Shown here: in pieces, positions 46,119-54,509 of the stretch
Layout of the letters: every line of letters begins with the position of its first letter
How positions within the stretch are numbered: position 1 is the first letter of the stretch
Assembly: GCF_000413315.1 (NCBI RefSeq)
Contig: NZ_KE340297.1
Coordinates: forward strand, 1,930,581-1,994,580
Origin: Propionibacterium sp. oral taxon 192 str. F0372
Lineage (GTDB): Bacteria > Actinomycetota > Actinomycetes > Propionibacteriales > Propionibacteriaceae
Reading direction: 5' to 3'
Length of the DNA stretch: 64,000 nucleotides
Translations under genes and position numbers: made by a program
Notes under the pieces: model-generated
Told to the model about the DNA's origin: nothing
Database searches by the model: none
What the model saw: the letters and a program-made list of their open reading frames with translations, nothing else

Positions 46119-47228
46119 ATGGATCAGTTGTTGCAATCACCTCTGGCTTTTGCCCATGAACAGCTCGGCGCGAAGATGGCCGAGTTCTCCGGTTGGGCGA
46201 TGCCCATTGAGTATGCCGGGGGAGGGGTGCTTACCGAACACGCGGCGGTACGTGAGGCGGTGGGTGTCTTTGATGTCTCGCACTTGGGCAAGCTACGGCT
46301 CACCGGCCCGGGGGCCGTAGCTCACCTCCAGTCCAGGTTGACCAATGACTTCGACAAGGTCGGGCCAGGCCAGGCTCTCTACAATCTGCTGGCGAATGCG
46401 CAGGGCGGGGTCATTGACGATCTCATCGCCTATGTAATCGCCGATGATGATGTCTTGTTGGTGCCCAATGCCGCCAACGCCACCACGGTCGCCGAGGTAC
46501 TGGCTCAGAACATGCCCGATGGGTTGAAGCTGGCGAACCAGCACCGGGATCTGGCCATTATTGCCGTCCAAGGGCCTCGCTGCGATGATCTCATTTCACG
46601 GGTAGGGCTGCCAACCGACTTGGACTATATGTCCTTCGCCGTCATTGCCGGGGAGCGGGTAGGGCTGCCCACCACCTTGTGTCGCACCGGTTACACCGGG
46701 GAACGCGGGGTCGAATTGATCTGCCCGGCGAGTGAGGCAATGGATTGGTGGAACCGGCTCATGGAGGCTGGGGATCGGCTTGGGGTCCGAGCCTGTGGTT
46801 TGGGGGCCCGTGACACCCTGCGTACCGAGATGGGTTACCCGCTGCACGGCCACGAGTTCTCCCCGATCATCGATGGGATCACCGGGGGCGCGGCCTGGGC
46901 TGTGTCCAAGACCAAAACCGGTTACGACGGGGCCGAGGCCTTTGCCCGCATTCGCGCTGATGGTGGTCCGCTTCGCCGATTGCGTGGTATCAAGGCCCTC
47001 GGCCGAGGCATCCCGCGTCCCGGCATGGAGGTGGTTGATGCGGAGGGCGCGGTGATCGGCAAGGTGAGTTCGGGCACTTTCTCCCCGACTCTGCGCACCG
47101 GCATCGGGTTGGCCCACATCGACGTGGACCATGGACTGGGTAAACAGGTCGGGGTGCGAGTTCGCAACCGGGTTGAGAATTTCGAGATTGTCAAGCCACC
47201 TTTCGTAGAACCACACGTGCGCGACTGA
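46119..47228 (+). CDS. gcvT: Aminomethyltransferase, glycine cleavage T protein
   Basis: Tetrahydrofolate-dependent T protein of the glycine cleavage system, 369 residues. Seen: EFSGWAMPIEYAGGGVLTEH and VFDVSHLGKL in the N-terminal folate domain, CRTGYTGERGVELI, and the RTEMGYPLHGHEFSP region, with the C-terminal barrel ending GIGLAHID. The genes for the H and P proteins are not adjacent. The ATG at 46119 begins the conserved family start. A hairpin follows the gene. Confidence 0.92.
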   Translation: MDQLLQSPLAFAHEQLGAKMAEFSGWAMPIEYAGGGVLTEHAAVREAVGVFDVSHLGKLRLTGPGAVAHLQSRLTNDFDKVGPGQALYNLLANAQGGVIDDLIAYVIADDDVLLVPNAANATTVAEVLAQNMPDGLKLANQHRDLAIIAVQGPRCDDLISRVGLPTDLDYMSFAVIAGERVGLPTTLCRTGYTGERGVELICPASEAMDWWNRLMEAGDRLGVRACGLGARDTLRTEMGYPLHGHEFSPIIDGITGGAAWAVSKTKTGYDGAEAFARIRADGGPLRRLRGIKALGRGIPRPGMEVVDAEGAVIGKVSSGTFSPTLRTGIGLAHIDVDHGLGKQVGVRVRNRVENFEIVKPPFVEPHVRD

Positions 47229-47239
47229 GATGACTGTGA

Positions 47240-47279
47240 ACCGGGTGGCTCAGGAAAACGTGGCTTGGGGCTACCCGGT
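47240..47279. terminator. Hairpin between convergent gcvT and the small protein gene
   Basis: Ten-base arms ACCGGGTGGC (47240-47249) and GCTACCCGGT (47270-47279) pair with one G-T wobble around a 20-base loop. It fills the gap between two converging genes and probably ends transcription from both. Confidence 0.55.
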
Positions 47280-47281
47280 GA

Positions 47282-47494
47282 TCAGGCATCCAAGGACATC
47301 GGTCCGTAGACCACGATGCCGTCATCCAGCAACTCGACCTCGGCGACGCCGACCTCCTGGAGGAGATCGAAATTCTCACGCAACCAGTCCTCGGCCTCCT
47401 GTTGATCGGTGAATTCGGTGTCTAGACCGGACTCAGCGACATCGGTGGGATCCGGATGCGGGGAGGTGAAGGTCGGTTTCCAGGTGAAGCTCAT
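47282..47494 (-). CDS. Small conserved acidic protein of unknown function
   Basis: A 70-residue acidic protein beginning SFTWKPTFTSP and containing TEFTDQQEAEDWLRENFDLL and EVELLDDGIVVYGPMSL. It looks like a compact alpha/beta domain; similar small proteins seem common in actinobacteria, but I cannot name a function. GGAG precedes the ATG, which overlaps the stop of the DUF3043 gene upstream (TGATG), so the two are probably translated together. Confidence 0.7.
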   Translation of the reverse strand: MSFTWKPTFTSPHPDPTDVAESGLDTEFTDQQEAEDWLRENFDLLQEVGVAEVELLDDGIVVYGPMSLDA

Positions 47495-48069
47495 CAGTAT
47501 GTATCTCCTCTGTTGAGGGCGGTCGGCGGGCGGCGCATACGTCGTGGGGAGATCATCCGGGAGGCCATGTAACTCAGCAAACCCCGGCGCGGGGTACCCG
47601 GAAGACGCTCATCCAGTATTCGACGGAACCTGAACCACAAGATGGTGATCTCGATCAGGTCGATGGCGAGGATTCCCCACATCACGACGACCGCCGCGGT
47701 CAGCAGCATGGGGACCCAAGAGCCGGCGATGAACAGGGCCATGGATAGCAGCAGCACGGGCCAGGCAAATTCGGAGACAGTCCACCGGGAATCGATGAAA
47801 TTGCGCAGCAGCACCCGTTCTCTGGCACTCTCGATTCGCTGGTAAGCCCGCTCGTTGCGTTCTGCGTTGAGCCTGCGTTCCCTCTCTCGCTTCTCCTTCT
47901 TCGACAGGGTAGGGCGCAGTTGTTCTCGCCGGGCAGCTTCGGCTTGTTTGCGGGAGGGAGTTGGGATCCCCTTGCCGTGGTGCCCGGCAGCGTCGGCGCC
48001 TGTTGCGACATGGCTGGGCTCCGCAGTCTGCTTGGAGCGGTCATCCGAATATGGGCGGAACAGTCCCAC
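47494..48069 (-). CDS. DUF3043 family membrane protein
   Basis: A 191-residue protein with a long charged N-terminal region (RPTLSKKEKRERERRLNAERNERAYQRIESARER, mostly helical and basic), then two membrane helices (about 105-150) and a short basic C-terminus (SRMISPRRMRRPP). This layout matches DUF3043 of actinobacteria, function unknown. GTG at 48069 follows a GAGGAT site. It overlaps the small acidic protein gene downstream. Confidence 0.8.
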   Translation of the reverse strand: MGLFRPYSDDRSKQTAEPSHVATGADAAGHHGKGIPTPSRKQAEAARREQLRPTLSKKEKRERERRLNAERNERAYQRIESARERVLLRNFIDSRWTVSEFAWPVLLLSMALFIAGSWVPMLLTAAVVVMWGILAIDLIEITILWFRFRRILDERLPGTPRRGLLSYMASRMISPRRMRRPPTALNRGDTY

Positions 48070-48270
48070 TTGTCATCCTCGATTCCATGGGTGGTGCGGC
48101 AAACATATCAGTCGTCATGGCTCCGGGACAGTGTGCGGGAAGGGTCAACAAACCCTACAGGACTACTGGAGGAGTGAAATGCCGTGTGAGGGTTGGTTGG
48201 GGTAGCGTCGGGTTGTTGGGCGTGGCAGGTCCGATTCCCTGACCACGCGGAACGGAAGGACTTGTGGCCC

Positions 48271-48969
48271 ATGGCAGGCATCTTCTCTCGCATTTCGCGG
48301 GCGTTGGCACCACGCCCGGAAAACGACCAGGGCACCGAGGCGCAGGCAGGGACGCAGCATCGCAGCACGCCCCCAGTCAATCCCGAGGCTTCATTGCGTA
48401 AGACCCTTATCGATCTGCGCGCATCGGCGGCGCGGGTCGCGGAATCCCGACGTCATGTTGCCGGACGCGTTGACGAGATGGCAACTCGCATTGATCAGCA
48501 TACGACGAATGCCCGGCGCGCGGTGGTATCGGGGCAGGACGAGATAGCGCGTGAGGCGTTGGGTTCCAGGCAGGTTCTCATGTCCCGGCTAGCCGAACTC
48601 GATGCCCACCACGATGAACTGCAGCGTACCGAGGAGGCTTTGGTGCGGGCTTGCACCAGGCTCAGCGCCAAACTTGACGACATCGCTACACAACGGGATG
48701 GTGGCTGGGCAGGACTTCCTGCTGAGGAGGCCGGAGTCCGGGAGGCAGAGGCTTGGCGGGGCGTCAGTGAGGATTTCGCCGAGGCGGGCGAGGGACTGGC
48801 CCGGGCCGACCGGTTGAGCCAGGTTGATGTCGATGACTTGCAGGCTCAGGTTCCCGATCTCTCTCGGGAAGCCATCGACCAAGAACTGGCGGAGTTGTCT
48901 GGCATCACCTACCGCAACCCGGATGCTGCCGGTGCGGCATCTGCGGTCCAGGATGAATGGAGCAGTTAA
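48271..48969 (+). CDS. PspA/IM30-like coiled-coil protein
   Basis: A 232-residue, mostly helical protein. The AGIFSRISRAL N-terminus forms an amphipathic helix and the rest is rich in Ala, Glu, Arg and Leu with long coiled coil (about 40-165). This matches PspA-like proteins that bind and protect the membrane under stress. ATG at 48271 was chosen for the family N-terminus, with GGAAGG upstream; the frame is open from 48193. It stands alone between operons. Similarity to PspA is by general pattern only. Confidence 0.6.
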   Translation: MAGIFSRISRALAPRPENDQGTEAQAGTQHRSTPPVNPEASLRKTLIDLRASAARVAESRRHVAGRVDEMATRIDQHTTNARRAVVSGQDEIAREALGSRQVLMSRLAELDAHHDELQRTEEALVRACTRLSAKLDDIATQRDGGWAGLPAEEAGVREAEAWRGVSEDFAEAGEGLARADRLSQVDVDDLQAQVPDLSREAIDQELAELSGITYRNPDAAGAASAVQDEWSS

Positions 48970-49372
48970 TGATTGTGCGGATCTCATGGGACAAGCACAG
49001 TGAGATCTGCTAGCCAGAGAAGTTGTTGCCCTGGCACAACACTGCCATGGGGAACTCAGGACTGCGATCGAAGAAAAAGGGCGGCTAAGGGGGTTGAGAC
49101 TTTGATAGCGATCCGTCATCTGGTGCGGGAAAATAGTCGGTGGCGCTCCTAAGCTGGTCAGCTCGACTGTTCGATACGGTTCTTCCCGCTCCCCGGTGGC
49201 CGATATTGAGGAGATCACCGAACTGGATGGACTGCTCCAATACTGAGAGCGGACTCGTTCCCGGGCCATTCCGTCCCTCAGCATGACGACAACCAGGCCC
49301 TCGACCGATGGGCTGACGCTGTTCGGCGGCGTAGACTCGCCGACGAGAACTAGACAAATCTTGGAGCGAGCA
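48970..49372. other. Intergenic region without a supported gene
   Basis: About 400 bases between the PspA-like gene and erpA. Long open frames occur on the minus strand but look like shadows; no tRNA, terminator or clear promoter was seen. Confidence 0.4.
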
Positions 49373-49720
49373 ATGACTGAAACCCCAACGCGTGTCACCG
49401 GCGTGAGCCTGTCCGATGCCGCCGTCGCCAAGGCCAGCGCCCTGCTGAAAGCCGAGGAACGTGACGACCTTGCCCTGCGCATCGCGGTGCAGCCCGGCGG
49501 ATGTTCGGGGCTGCGTTATCAATTGATGTTCGACGACCGCCAACTCGACGGTGACCTGCGTGACGACTATGACGGGGTCGCCTTGGTAGTCGACAAGATG
49601 TCAGCTCCTTACCTGAATGGGGCTAGCATTGACTACGCCGACACCATTGAGGCCCAAGGCTTCACCATCGACAACCCGAACGCGACCAACACGTGCGCTT
49701 GCGGAGATTCTTTCCACTGA
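49373..49720 (+). CDS. erpA: Iron-sulfur cluster insertion protein, HesB/ErpA family
   Basis: A 115-residue A-type carrier that hands Fe-S clusters to target enzymes. The three ligand cysteines are in GGCSGLRYQL and the C-terminal TCACGDSF. GGAG sits 8 bases before the ATG at 49373; the frame is open from 49283 but lacks a better site. Not adjacent to a suf operon. No iron box was seen upstream. Confidence 0.92.
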   Translation: MTETPTRVTGVSLSDAAVAKASALLKAEERDDLALRIAVQPGGCSGLRYQLMFDDRQLDGDLRDDYDGVALVVDKMSAPYLNGASIDYADTIEAQGFTIDNPNATNTCACGDSFH

Positions 49721-49825
49721 CTTGAGATTTTGCGGAGTCCCGAGGGCTGAAGTTGCCGATTCTGTTGGAGGCTTCCATGAGGTCGCTGCGGGGCCTCACC
49801 CGTACGCCGGGATCAGGCGGAGAGG

Positions 49826-51289
49826 TCACGACCAACTGCTCGACAGGGGGCGGCCCTCCTCGTAGCCGGAGGAAGATTGGATGCCGATAACGGCCTTGTC
49901 ATGAAACTCCATGAGGTTATGAGCGCCCGCGTAGGTACACGAGGACCTCACCCCGGAGGTAATCCAGTCGATGAGGTCCTCTACCCCGGGACGACGGGGA
50001 TCCAGATACATCTTGGAGGAGGAGATACCTTCCTCAAACAGCGCAGCCTTGGCCCTGTCGAAGGAGGACTGGCTGCGGGTTCGATTGCGCACAGCTCTGG
50101 CCGAGGCCATCCCGAAATTCTCTTTGTAGGCTCTGCCATCGGGATCGTGTAACAGATCACCGGTGGACTCGTGGGTACCTGCGAACCAAGAGCCGATCAT
50201 CACGTTCCCAGCGCCTGCAGCCAAGGCCAGGGCAACGTCGCGCGGATAGCGCACCCCACCGTCTGCCCACACCGCGCCATTGCGATCCCCAGCGGCCTCG
50301 GCGCACTCCAGCACCGCTGAGAACTGGGGTCTGCCCACTCCGGTCTGCATACGGGTAGTGCACATCGCACCGGGCCCCACGCCGACCTTGACGACATCTG
50401 CCCCGGCATCCAGCAAATCAATGGTGCCTTGGGCCGTGACGATGTTTCCTGCCACGATCGGGATACGCCTTCCAGTTGATGTCTGGAACTCCTCACGGAC
50501 CGGGAGGACCCTACCCAAGGCATCAACCATACGCTGCTGGTGTCCGTGTGCGGTGTCCATCACCAAAACGTCCGCGCCGGCATCCAGCAGGGCCCGGGCA
50601 CGACCGGCTGAGTCCCCGCTGATTCCGATGGCAACCGCTACCATTAGCCTTCCCTGAGGGTCCAGCGCGGGGGAGTAGATAGCACAGCGCAGGGCACCGC
50701 GCGAAGACATCACCCCGACCAAGGCGCCGGAGCCGTCCACTGCGATGGCGAGTTTCTGTCTGGTCTCCGCCAAGAGGTCGAAGACATCCTGAGGGGTGCT
50801 TGTGTCGGGAATCACGGTGAGGTGGGTGGACATTACCTCGTGCACTTGGGAGAAACGGTCGACCCCGTCAGTCTCACTCGTCCCCAAAATACCCACTGGT
50901 ATCCGTTCAGCATCAATGACGATGACGGCACCGTGCGACCGTTTCGGTAGTAGGGCCATCGCCTCGCCAACCGTCATTGTCGGATCCACCGTGACCGGGG
51001 TCTCGAAGACCGTTGGAGCTGCCTTGACCTTGGCCATGGAAGCCGTCAGGACATTCACCGGGATATCTTGTGGAAGCACCGCCAGTCCACCGCGACGTGC
51101 CACAGTCTCGGCCATGCGACGCCCGGAGATCGCTGTCATGTTTGCCACAACGAGCGGAAGCGGTAGCTCAATCCCGTCGCGGGAGGTGAGGTCCACGTCG
51201 AAGCGGGAGGTGACTGCCGACCGGTTGGGGGCCATGAAAACATCGTTGTAGGTCAGGTCATGGGACGGGTTCGTGTTGAGGAATCGCAC
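49826..51289 (-). CDS. guaB1: GuaB1-type IMP dehydrogenase/GMP reductase family protein
   Basis: A 487-residue member of the IMPDH/GMPR family with the actinobacterial GuaB1 layout. Seen: DLTYNDVFMAP at the N-terminus, two CBS domains (about 95-205), ADVLVMDTAHGH, the active-site loop VGVGPGAMCTTRMQTGVGRPQ (nucleophile Cys; phosphate-binding loop after it) and GSWFAGTHES. Mycobacterial GuaB1 has been shown to act as GMP reductase, returning GMP to IMP, so purine salvage is the likely role. GTG at 51289 begins the conserved sequence; the open frame runs upstream to 52654 through the antisense of trpD and is not believed. Divergent from the next gene. Confidence 0.87.
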   Translation of the reverse strand: MRFLNTNPSHDLTYNDVFMAPNRSAVTSRFDVDLTSRDGIELPLPLVVANMTAISGRRMAETVARRGGLAVLPQDIPVNVLTASMAKVKAAPTVFETPVTVDPTMTVGEAMALLPKRSHGAVIVIDAERIPVGILGTSETDGVDRFSQVHEVMSTHLTVIPDTSTPQDVFDLLAETRQKLAIAVDGSGALVGVMSSRGALRCAIYSPALDPQGRLMVAVAIGISGDSAGRARALLDAGADVLVMDTAHGHQQRMVDALGRVLPVREEFQTSTGRRIPIVAGNIVTAQGTIDLLDAGADVVKVGVGPGAMCTTRMQTGVGRPQFSAVLECAEAAGDRNGAVWADGGVRYPRDVALALAAGAGNVMIGSWFAGTHESTGDLLHDPDGRAYKENFGMASARAVRNRTRSQSSFDRAKAALFEEGISSSKMYLDPRRPGVEDLIDWITSGVRSSCTYAGAHNLMEFHDKAVIGIQSSSGYEEGRPLSSSWS

Positions 51290-51443
51290 CCATGCATTCT
51301 GCCCCGGATCTGGTGGAAGAAACCGGGAACCGGCCCCAATTGGGGAATCGCGGCAGCAGACGCGGTAGCATCGGGCGTGTCTGGTTGTTCCGAGGCTGGC
51401 CCGGCATTGGTGCGGGGGCTGCCCAGGTGAAGGAGAGGCTGCT

Positions 51444-51917
51444 ATGAGTAACACCACCGCAGATGCGAGCGACAATCTGCTCAAGGTTCTCGTGTACTCG
51501 AGCAACCGTTTGGTGCGGGAGAAGATCAAGGCTGCCCTGGGGCGGCGCATCGCTGCCGATCTTCCTGAGATCACCATCACCGAGTTTGCCACTGACGAGG
51601 CACTGATCCGCGCACTTGATGCCGAGAAATTCGACGCGGCTGTCATGGACGGTGAGGCCGTTCCCGGAGGCATGGGGATCTGCCACCAGATCAAGGACGA
51701 AATCATCGACGCACCGCCGGTCGTCATACTGGTCGCCCGGCCCCAAGATGCTTGGCTGGCCACTTGGTCGCGAGCCGATGCGGTGGTGGGTTTCCCGATT
51801 GACCCGTTACGGCTACCCGGCGATGTCGCCCAAGTAATCCGTGACCGGCGAAATAGTGTCGTCACAGTGCTCAGCTCCGTCGATGTGGTGCCCGGAGTCG
51901 GGTCGCGACACGACTGA
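51444..51917 (+). CDS. Receiver-like protein (CheY fold), stand-alone
   Basis: A 157-residue protein with a CheY-like alpha/beta pattern: KVLVYSSNRLVREKIKAAL, FDAAVMDGEAVPGGMGICHQIK with an Asp at the phospho-acceptor position, and PPVVILVARPQDAWL. The usual acidic pair after the first strand and the conserved Lys after the last are not clear, so it may be a pseudo-receiver. No output domain. GAAGGAGAG precedes the ATG. It lies upstream of trpD on the same strand; a link to tryptophan synthesis is not shown. Confidence 0.65.
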   Translation: MSNTTADASDNLLKVLVYSSNRLVREKIKAALGRRIAADLPEITITEFATDEALIRALDAEKFDAAVMDGEAVPGGMGICHQIKDEIIDAPPVVILVARPQDAWLATWSRADAVVGFPIDPLRLPGDVAQVIRDRRNSVVTVLSSVDVVPGVGSRHD

Positions 51918-51994
51918 ATCATCGATATCCCACTGGATGTCCACCAGTCGCGACCGGGTAGGTGCAGTTGCTGGGCGGCGGTAGCCTTGCGCCC

Positions 51995-53041
51995 ATGATC
52001 TTCACGTGGCCCGATATCCTGACCCATCTCATCGACGGCGAGGACCTGGATGCCGATGCGGCTCGTTGGGCCATGGCACAGGTGCTCGCCGGGGATGCGT
52101 CGCAGGCCCAAATGGCTGCTTTCCTGGTGGCGCTTCGGGTCAAGGGCGAGACGGTCGTCGAGATCGACTCCATGGCTCAGGCGATGCTTGATGCAGCCAC
52201 CCCGATCACTCTTGACACTCATGCGGTAGACATTGTCGGCTCCGGTGGCGACCGAGCCAACACCGTCAATGTGTCGACGATGGCCGCGATTGTCGCCACA
52301 GCTGCAGGGGCGAAGGTCGTCAAGCACGGTAACCGGGCCTCCTCCTCCAAATGTGGAACCGCCGACTGCCTGGAGGAACTTGGGTTGGCGTTGGAGGTGG
52401 AACCCGCCCGCCAGCAGGAGGTGCTGGAGCGCACTGGCATGGTTTTCCTCTACGCCCCGATGTACCACACAGCCCTTCGGCACATTGGTCCGGTACGCAG
52501 GGATCTCGCAATACAGACAACGATGAATTTCCTGGGCCCGCTCGCCAATCCTGCCCGCCCGGATGCCCAGGCGCTGGGTATGGCAAACCGGCGAATGGCG
52601 GATCTGGTCGCCGGGGTGATTGCCCATCGTGGCAACCGGGGGCTGGTCTTCCACGGTACCGACGGACTGGACGAACTCACCACGACAGGCCCCTCGAATA
52701 TCTGGTTGGTGCGCGGTGGGCAGGTTGTCGAGACCGTCTTCGACCCGACCACGATCGGGATCGCTCCGGCTGCTCCGGCAGATCTTGTCGGTGGTAACTC
52801 GGCGGTGAACGCCAGGGTAGTGCGGGAACTGCTAAGCGGACGCAAAGGTCCGGTGCGTGACATTGTTGAACTGAACGCAGCCGCTGCGCTGCTGGCCTAT
52901 GACGGGCCTGATCTCAATGTGCCGGTGACCGACCAGATCGCCGAGCGTATCAGCCGGGCTGCCGCGGCCATCGACGACGGGCAGGCAGCTGACCTGTTCG
53001 ATCGGTGGATCGCCACCAATGCAGAACTGGCAACCCGCTGA
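51995..53041 (+). CDS. trpD: Anthranilate phosphoribosyltransferase
   Basis: Transfers phosphoribose from PRPP to anthranilate in tryptophan synthesis; 348 residues as usual. Seen: QMAAFLVALRVKGET, the PRPP loop VDIVGSGGDRANTVNVST, VVKHGNRASSSKCGTADCLEELG (anthranilate site) and NFLGPLANPARP. The ATG at 51995 matches the family N-terminus; a TTG at 51962 gives a longer frame. The rest of the trp operon is not here, as is common in actinobacteria. Confidence 0.93.
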   Translation: MIFTWPDILTHLIDGEDLDADAARWAMAQVLAGDASQAQMAAFLVALRVKGETVVEIDSMAQAMLDAATPITLDTHAVDIVGSGGDRANTVNVSTMAAIVATAAGAKVVKHGNRASSSKCGTADCLEELGLALEVEPARQQEVLERTGMVFLYAPMYHTALRHIGPVRRDLAIQTTMNFLGPLANPARPDAQALGMANRRMADLVAGVIAHRGNRGLVFHGTDGLDELTTTGPSNIWLVRGGQVVETVFDPTTIGIAPAAPADLVGGNSAVNARVVRELLSGRKGPVRDIVELNAAAALLAYDGPDLNVPVTDQIAERISRAAAAIDDGQAADLFDRWIATNAELATR

Positions 53042-53077
53042 CCCGGTGGAAGACTGACCTTCAGAAGAGTCTTGAAA

Positions 53078-53106
53078 CGGTGGGGCACCGCGCGATCCTG
53101 CCACCG
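53078..53106. terminator. Weak hairpin between convergent trpD and peptidase genes
   Basis: Arms CGGTGG (53078-53083) and CCACCG (53101-53106) with a 17-base loop that can itself pair in part. It lies between converging genes. Low-confidence terminator. Confidence 0.3.
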
Positions 53107-53127
53107 ATGTGATTTCGCAGGTGATAC

Positions 53128-53790
53128 TCAGCTGGGATACAACACCACTAGCACCCATGGGCCGCACCACAGCCCCGGGCCATAGGCGAAGACTGAGCCG
53201 AGTGGGTGAGGATGATGGCGTCGCCACGCGGTGGTGGCTATTCCCCACAGCGCAGCGGCTACGGTGCCCACCAGCATGGTGATTGACCATCCGCTCAACC
53301 CGTGAAGTGCACCCAGTGCCCCGGCCATCCCGGCCAGGTGTACGTCGCCGAAACCCAGTGAGCGGGTGAGTAACCAGAAGATCGCGAAGATCCCGGCTGA
53401 AGCAGTTGCCCCGATCAATAGTGCAAATACTAGGTTGGGCGCTTCGATGCAGTGGACAGCGAGGGTACCGAACAGCCCGGTCCACAGCAGGGTGGTGCAG
53501 CGCCGCGGAAGCCATGTTGAGCGGGCATCAACCCACACCAGGACCAGTCCGGCACCTGCCCACACAGCCCATGCCCAGAGGGCCTTGATGCCGAGAACCG
53601 CGCACAGTGTTCCTAGCATGGTTGCTGCGAGACACAGGCTGGTCACTGCGGGCCATGTGATCAGCGAGCGGTAGCTGGGTTTGTGCGCGATATCGGGGTC
53701 GTCTCCAGTCGGTTCCGGATGGGTGGCGACCAACAGCAACTGCACGAGGGCCGCGAATGCGGCAAACACTGCAGGGATCATCGCATCCAT
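53128..53790 (-). CDS. Prepilin peptidase, A24 family, without methylase domain
   Basis: A 220-residue multi-pass membrane aspartic protease. The two catalytic Asp lie in VWVDARSTWLPRR and GFGDVHLAG, the motifs that define A24 peptidases. The N-terminal zinc/methylase domain of PilD-type enzymes is absent, as in FlaK/TadV-like forms. It would process type IV pilin-like or Tad/competence pseudopilin precursors; no pilin gene is in the window. GGAGA precedes the ATG at 53790, which lies inside the 3' end of the HTH gene (13-base overlap), so the two form an operon. Confidence 0.82.
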   Translation of the reverse strand: MDAMIPAVFAAFAALVQLLLVATHPEPTGDDPDIAHKPSYRSLITWPAVTSLCLAATMLGTLCAVLGIKALWAWAVWAGAGLVLVWVDARSTWLPRRCTTLLWTGLFGTLAVHCIEAPNLVFALLIGATASAGIFAIFWLLTRSLGFGDVHLAGMAGALGALHGLSGWSITMLVGTVAAALWGIATTAWRRHHPHPLGSVFAYGPGLWCGPWVLVVLYPS

Positions 53791-54305
53791 TGTCTCCGGC
53801 TGGGGTATATCAGCGTCTCGGGGTCGATGCCCCGGGCCTCGCATGCAGCCTCGGCGCGCAGCATCTGTAGCCGCGTGCACCACACATCGCTGCCCGACAT
53901 CAGTGTGCGCAGTTCGTGGGGAAGTACCGTGGTGAATCGGGCCATTTCCTCCACGCTGACCCCATCCAGGCCTAACCGCCACATCAACATCCGTAACGCA
54001 GGGCAGGGAGCAGGCTGGGTGGCCATCTCTGTCAATCTGTGGCGGGTGAGCCCAAGGAGCCTTTGGGCATAGCGACGCGGAATCATCCGGACCTGGTGGC
54101 CGTTCACGCCGTGCAGCAACTGGGCGACCACACTCGAAGGTACCCCGGCGGCTCGGGCGATGGCCCGCCAGGGCAATCCGGTATCGCTGATCAACTGCCT
54201 TACCCAGGCGCGAAATGCGGTGGCATCGACCAGATCACTCGGGCAAGGGGTGGATGTGCGGGAGTACGGGGATTGCGCGAGACGCGGCGCTGCAACGATG
54301 GTCAT
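53778..54305 (-). CDS. Helix-turn-helix protein encoded with the prepilin peptidase
   Basis: A 175-residue protein with a helix-turn-helix like segment near residues 45-65 (WRAIARAAGVPSSVVAQLLHG) and a second helical region (MARFTTVLPHELRTLM) that may be another HTH. A GAGGAGG site sits 5 bases before the ATG at 54305. It overlaps the peptidase gene and is preceded by four 21-bp-spaced GACAACACC repeats, which could be its own operator. Target genes unknown; pilus or competence control is a guess from the neighbour. Confidence 0.65.
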   Translation of the reverse strand: MTIVAAPRLAQSPYSRTSTPCPSDLVDATAFRAWVRQLISDTGLPWRAIARAAGVPSSVVAQLLHGVNGHQVRMIPRRYAQRLLGLTRHRLTEMATQPAPCPALRMLMWRLGLDGVSVEEMARFTTVLPHELRTLMSGSDVWCTRLQMLRAEAACEARGIDPETLIYPSRRQWMR

Positions 54306-54380
54306 CATTCCTCCTCGTCTGGGGCGACGAGACCAGTCAAGTCGCGCAGCAGAGTGGCTGACGAGGTTTTGCCCGGTACA

Positions 54381-54452
54381 GACAACACCACCGCGAATCC
54401 GGACAACACCGAAGAGGTCCTGGACAACACCTGTGCAGGTTCGGACAACACC
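54381..54452. repeat. Four GACAACACC repeats with exact 21-bp spacing
   Basis: Copies at 54381-54389, 54402-54410, 54423-54431 and 54444-54452. The three right-hand copies share the longer GGACAACACC. A 21-bp period places them on the same face of the helix. They lie 76-147 bases upstream of the HTH gene start, between it and the hairpin at 54463-54499. Confidence 0.8.
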
Positions 54453-54462
54453 GCACATATTG

Positions 54463-54499
54463 TTGGCGGGGGGCCGGGGCTCTCCCCGGCCCCCGCCAA
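54463..54499 (-). terminator. Very strong hairpin downstream of the sunset-domain gene
   Basis: A 16-bp GC-rich stem (TTGGCGGGG.../...CCCCGCCAA) with one bulged G and the loop CTCT (54480-54483). It begins 11 bases after the stop on the minus strand. No clear T-run. It separates the sunset-domain gene from the HTH operon. Confidence 0.75.
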
Positions 54500-54509
54500 T
54501 GATTCAGGT

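Noticed and set aside
48195-48250. T-arm-like GGTCCGATTCC as part of a tRNA
   Set aside because: No matching acceptor stem, D-arm or anticodon arm could be drawn around it.
49100-49246. Short plus-strand open stretch ending in a protein-like tail (VADIEEITELDGLLQY) before a TGA at 49244
   Set aside because: No good start with a ribosome site (the only near GTG would give 16 residues) and no recognised family; could be a decayed fragment but too weak to list.
51290-52654. Upstream extension of the GuaB1 open frame on the minus strand
   Set aside because: It runs antisense through trpD and the receiver-like gene and has no family similarity; the conserved protein begins at GTG 51289.
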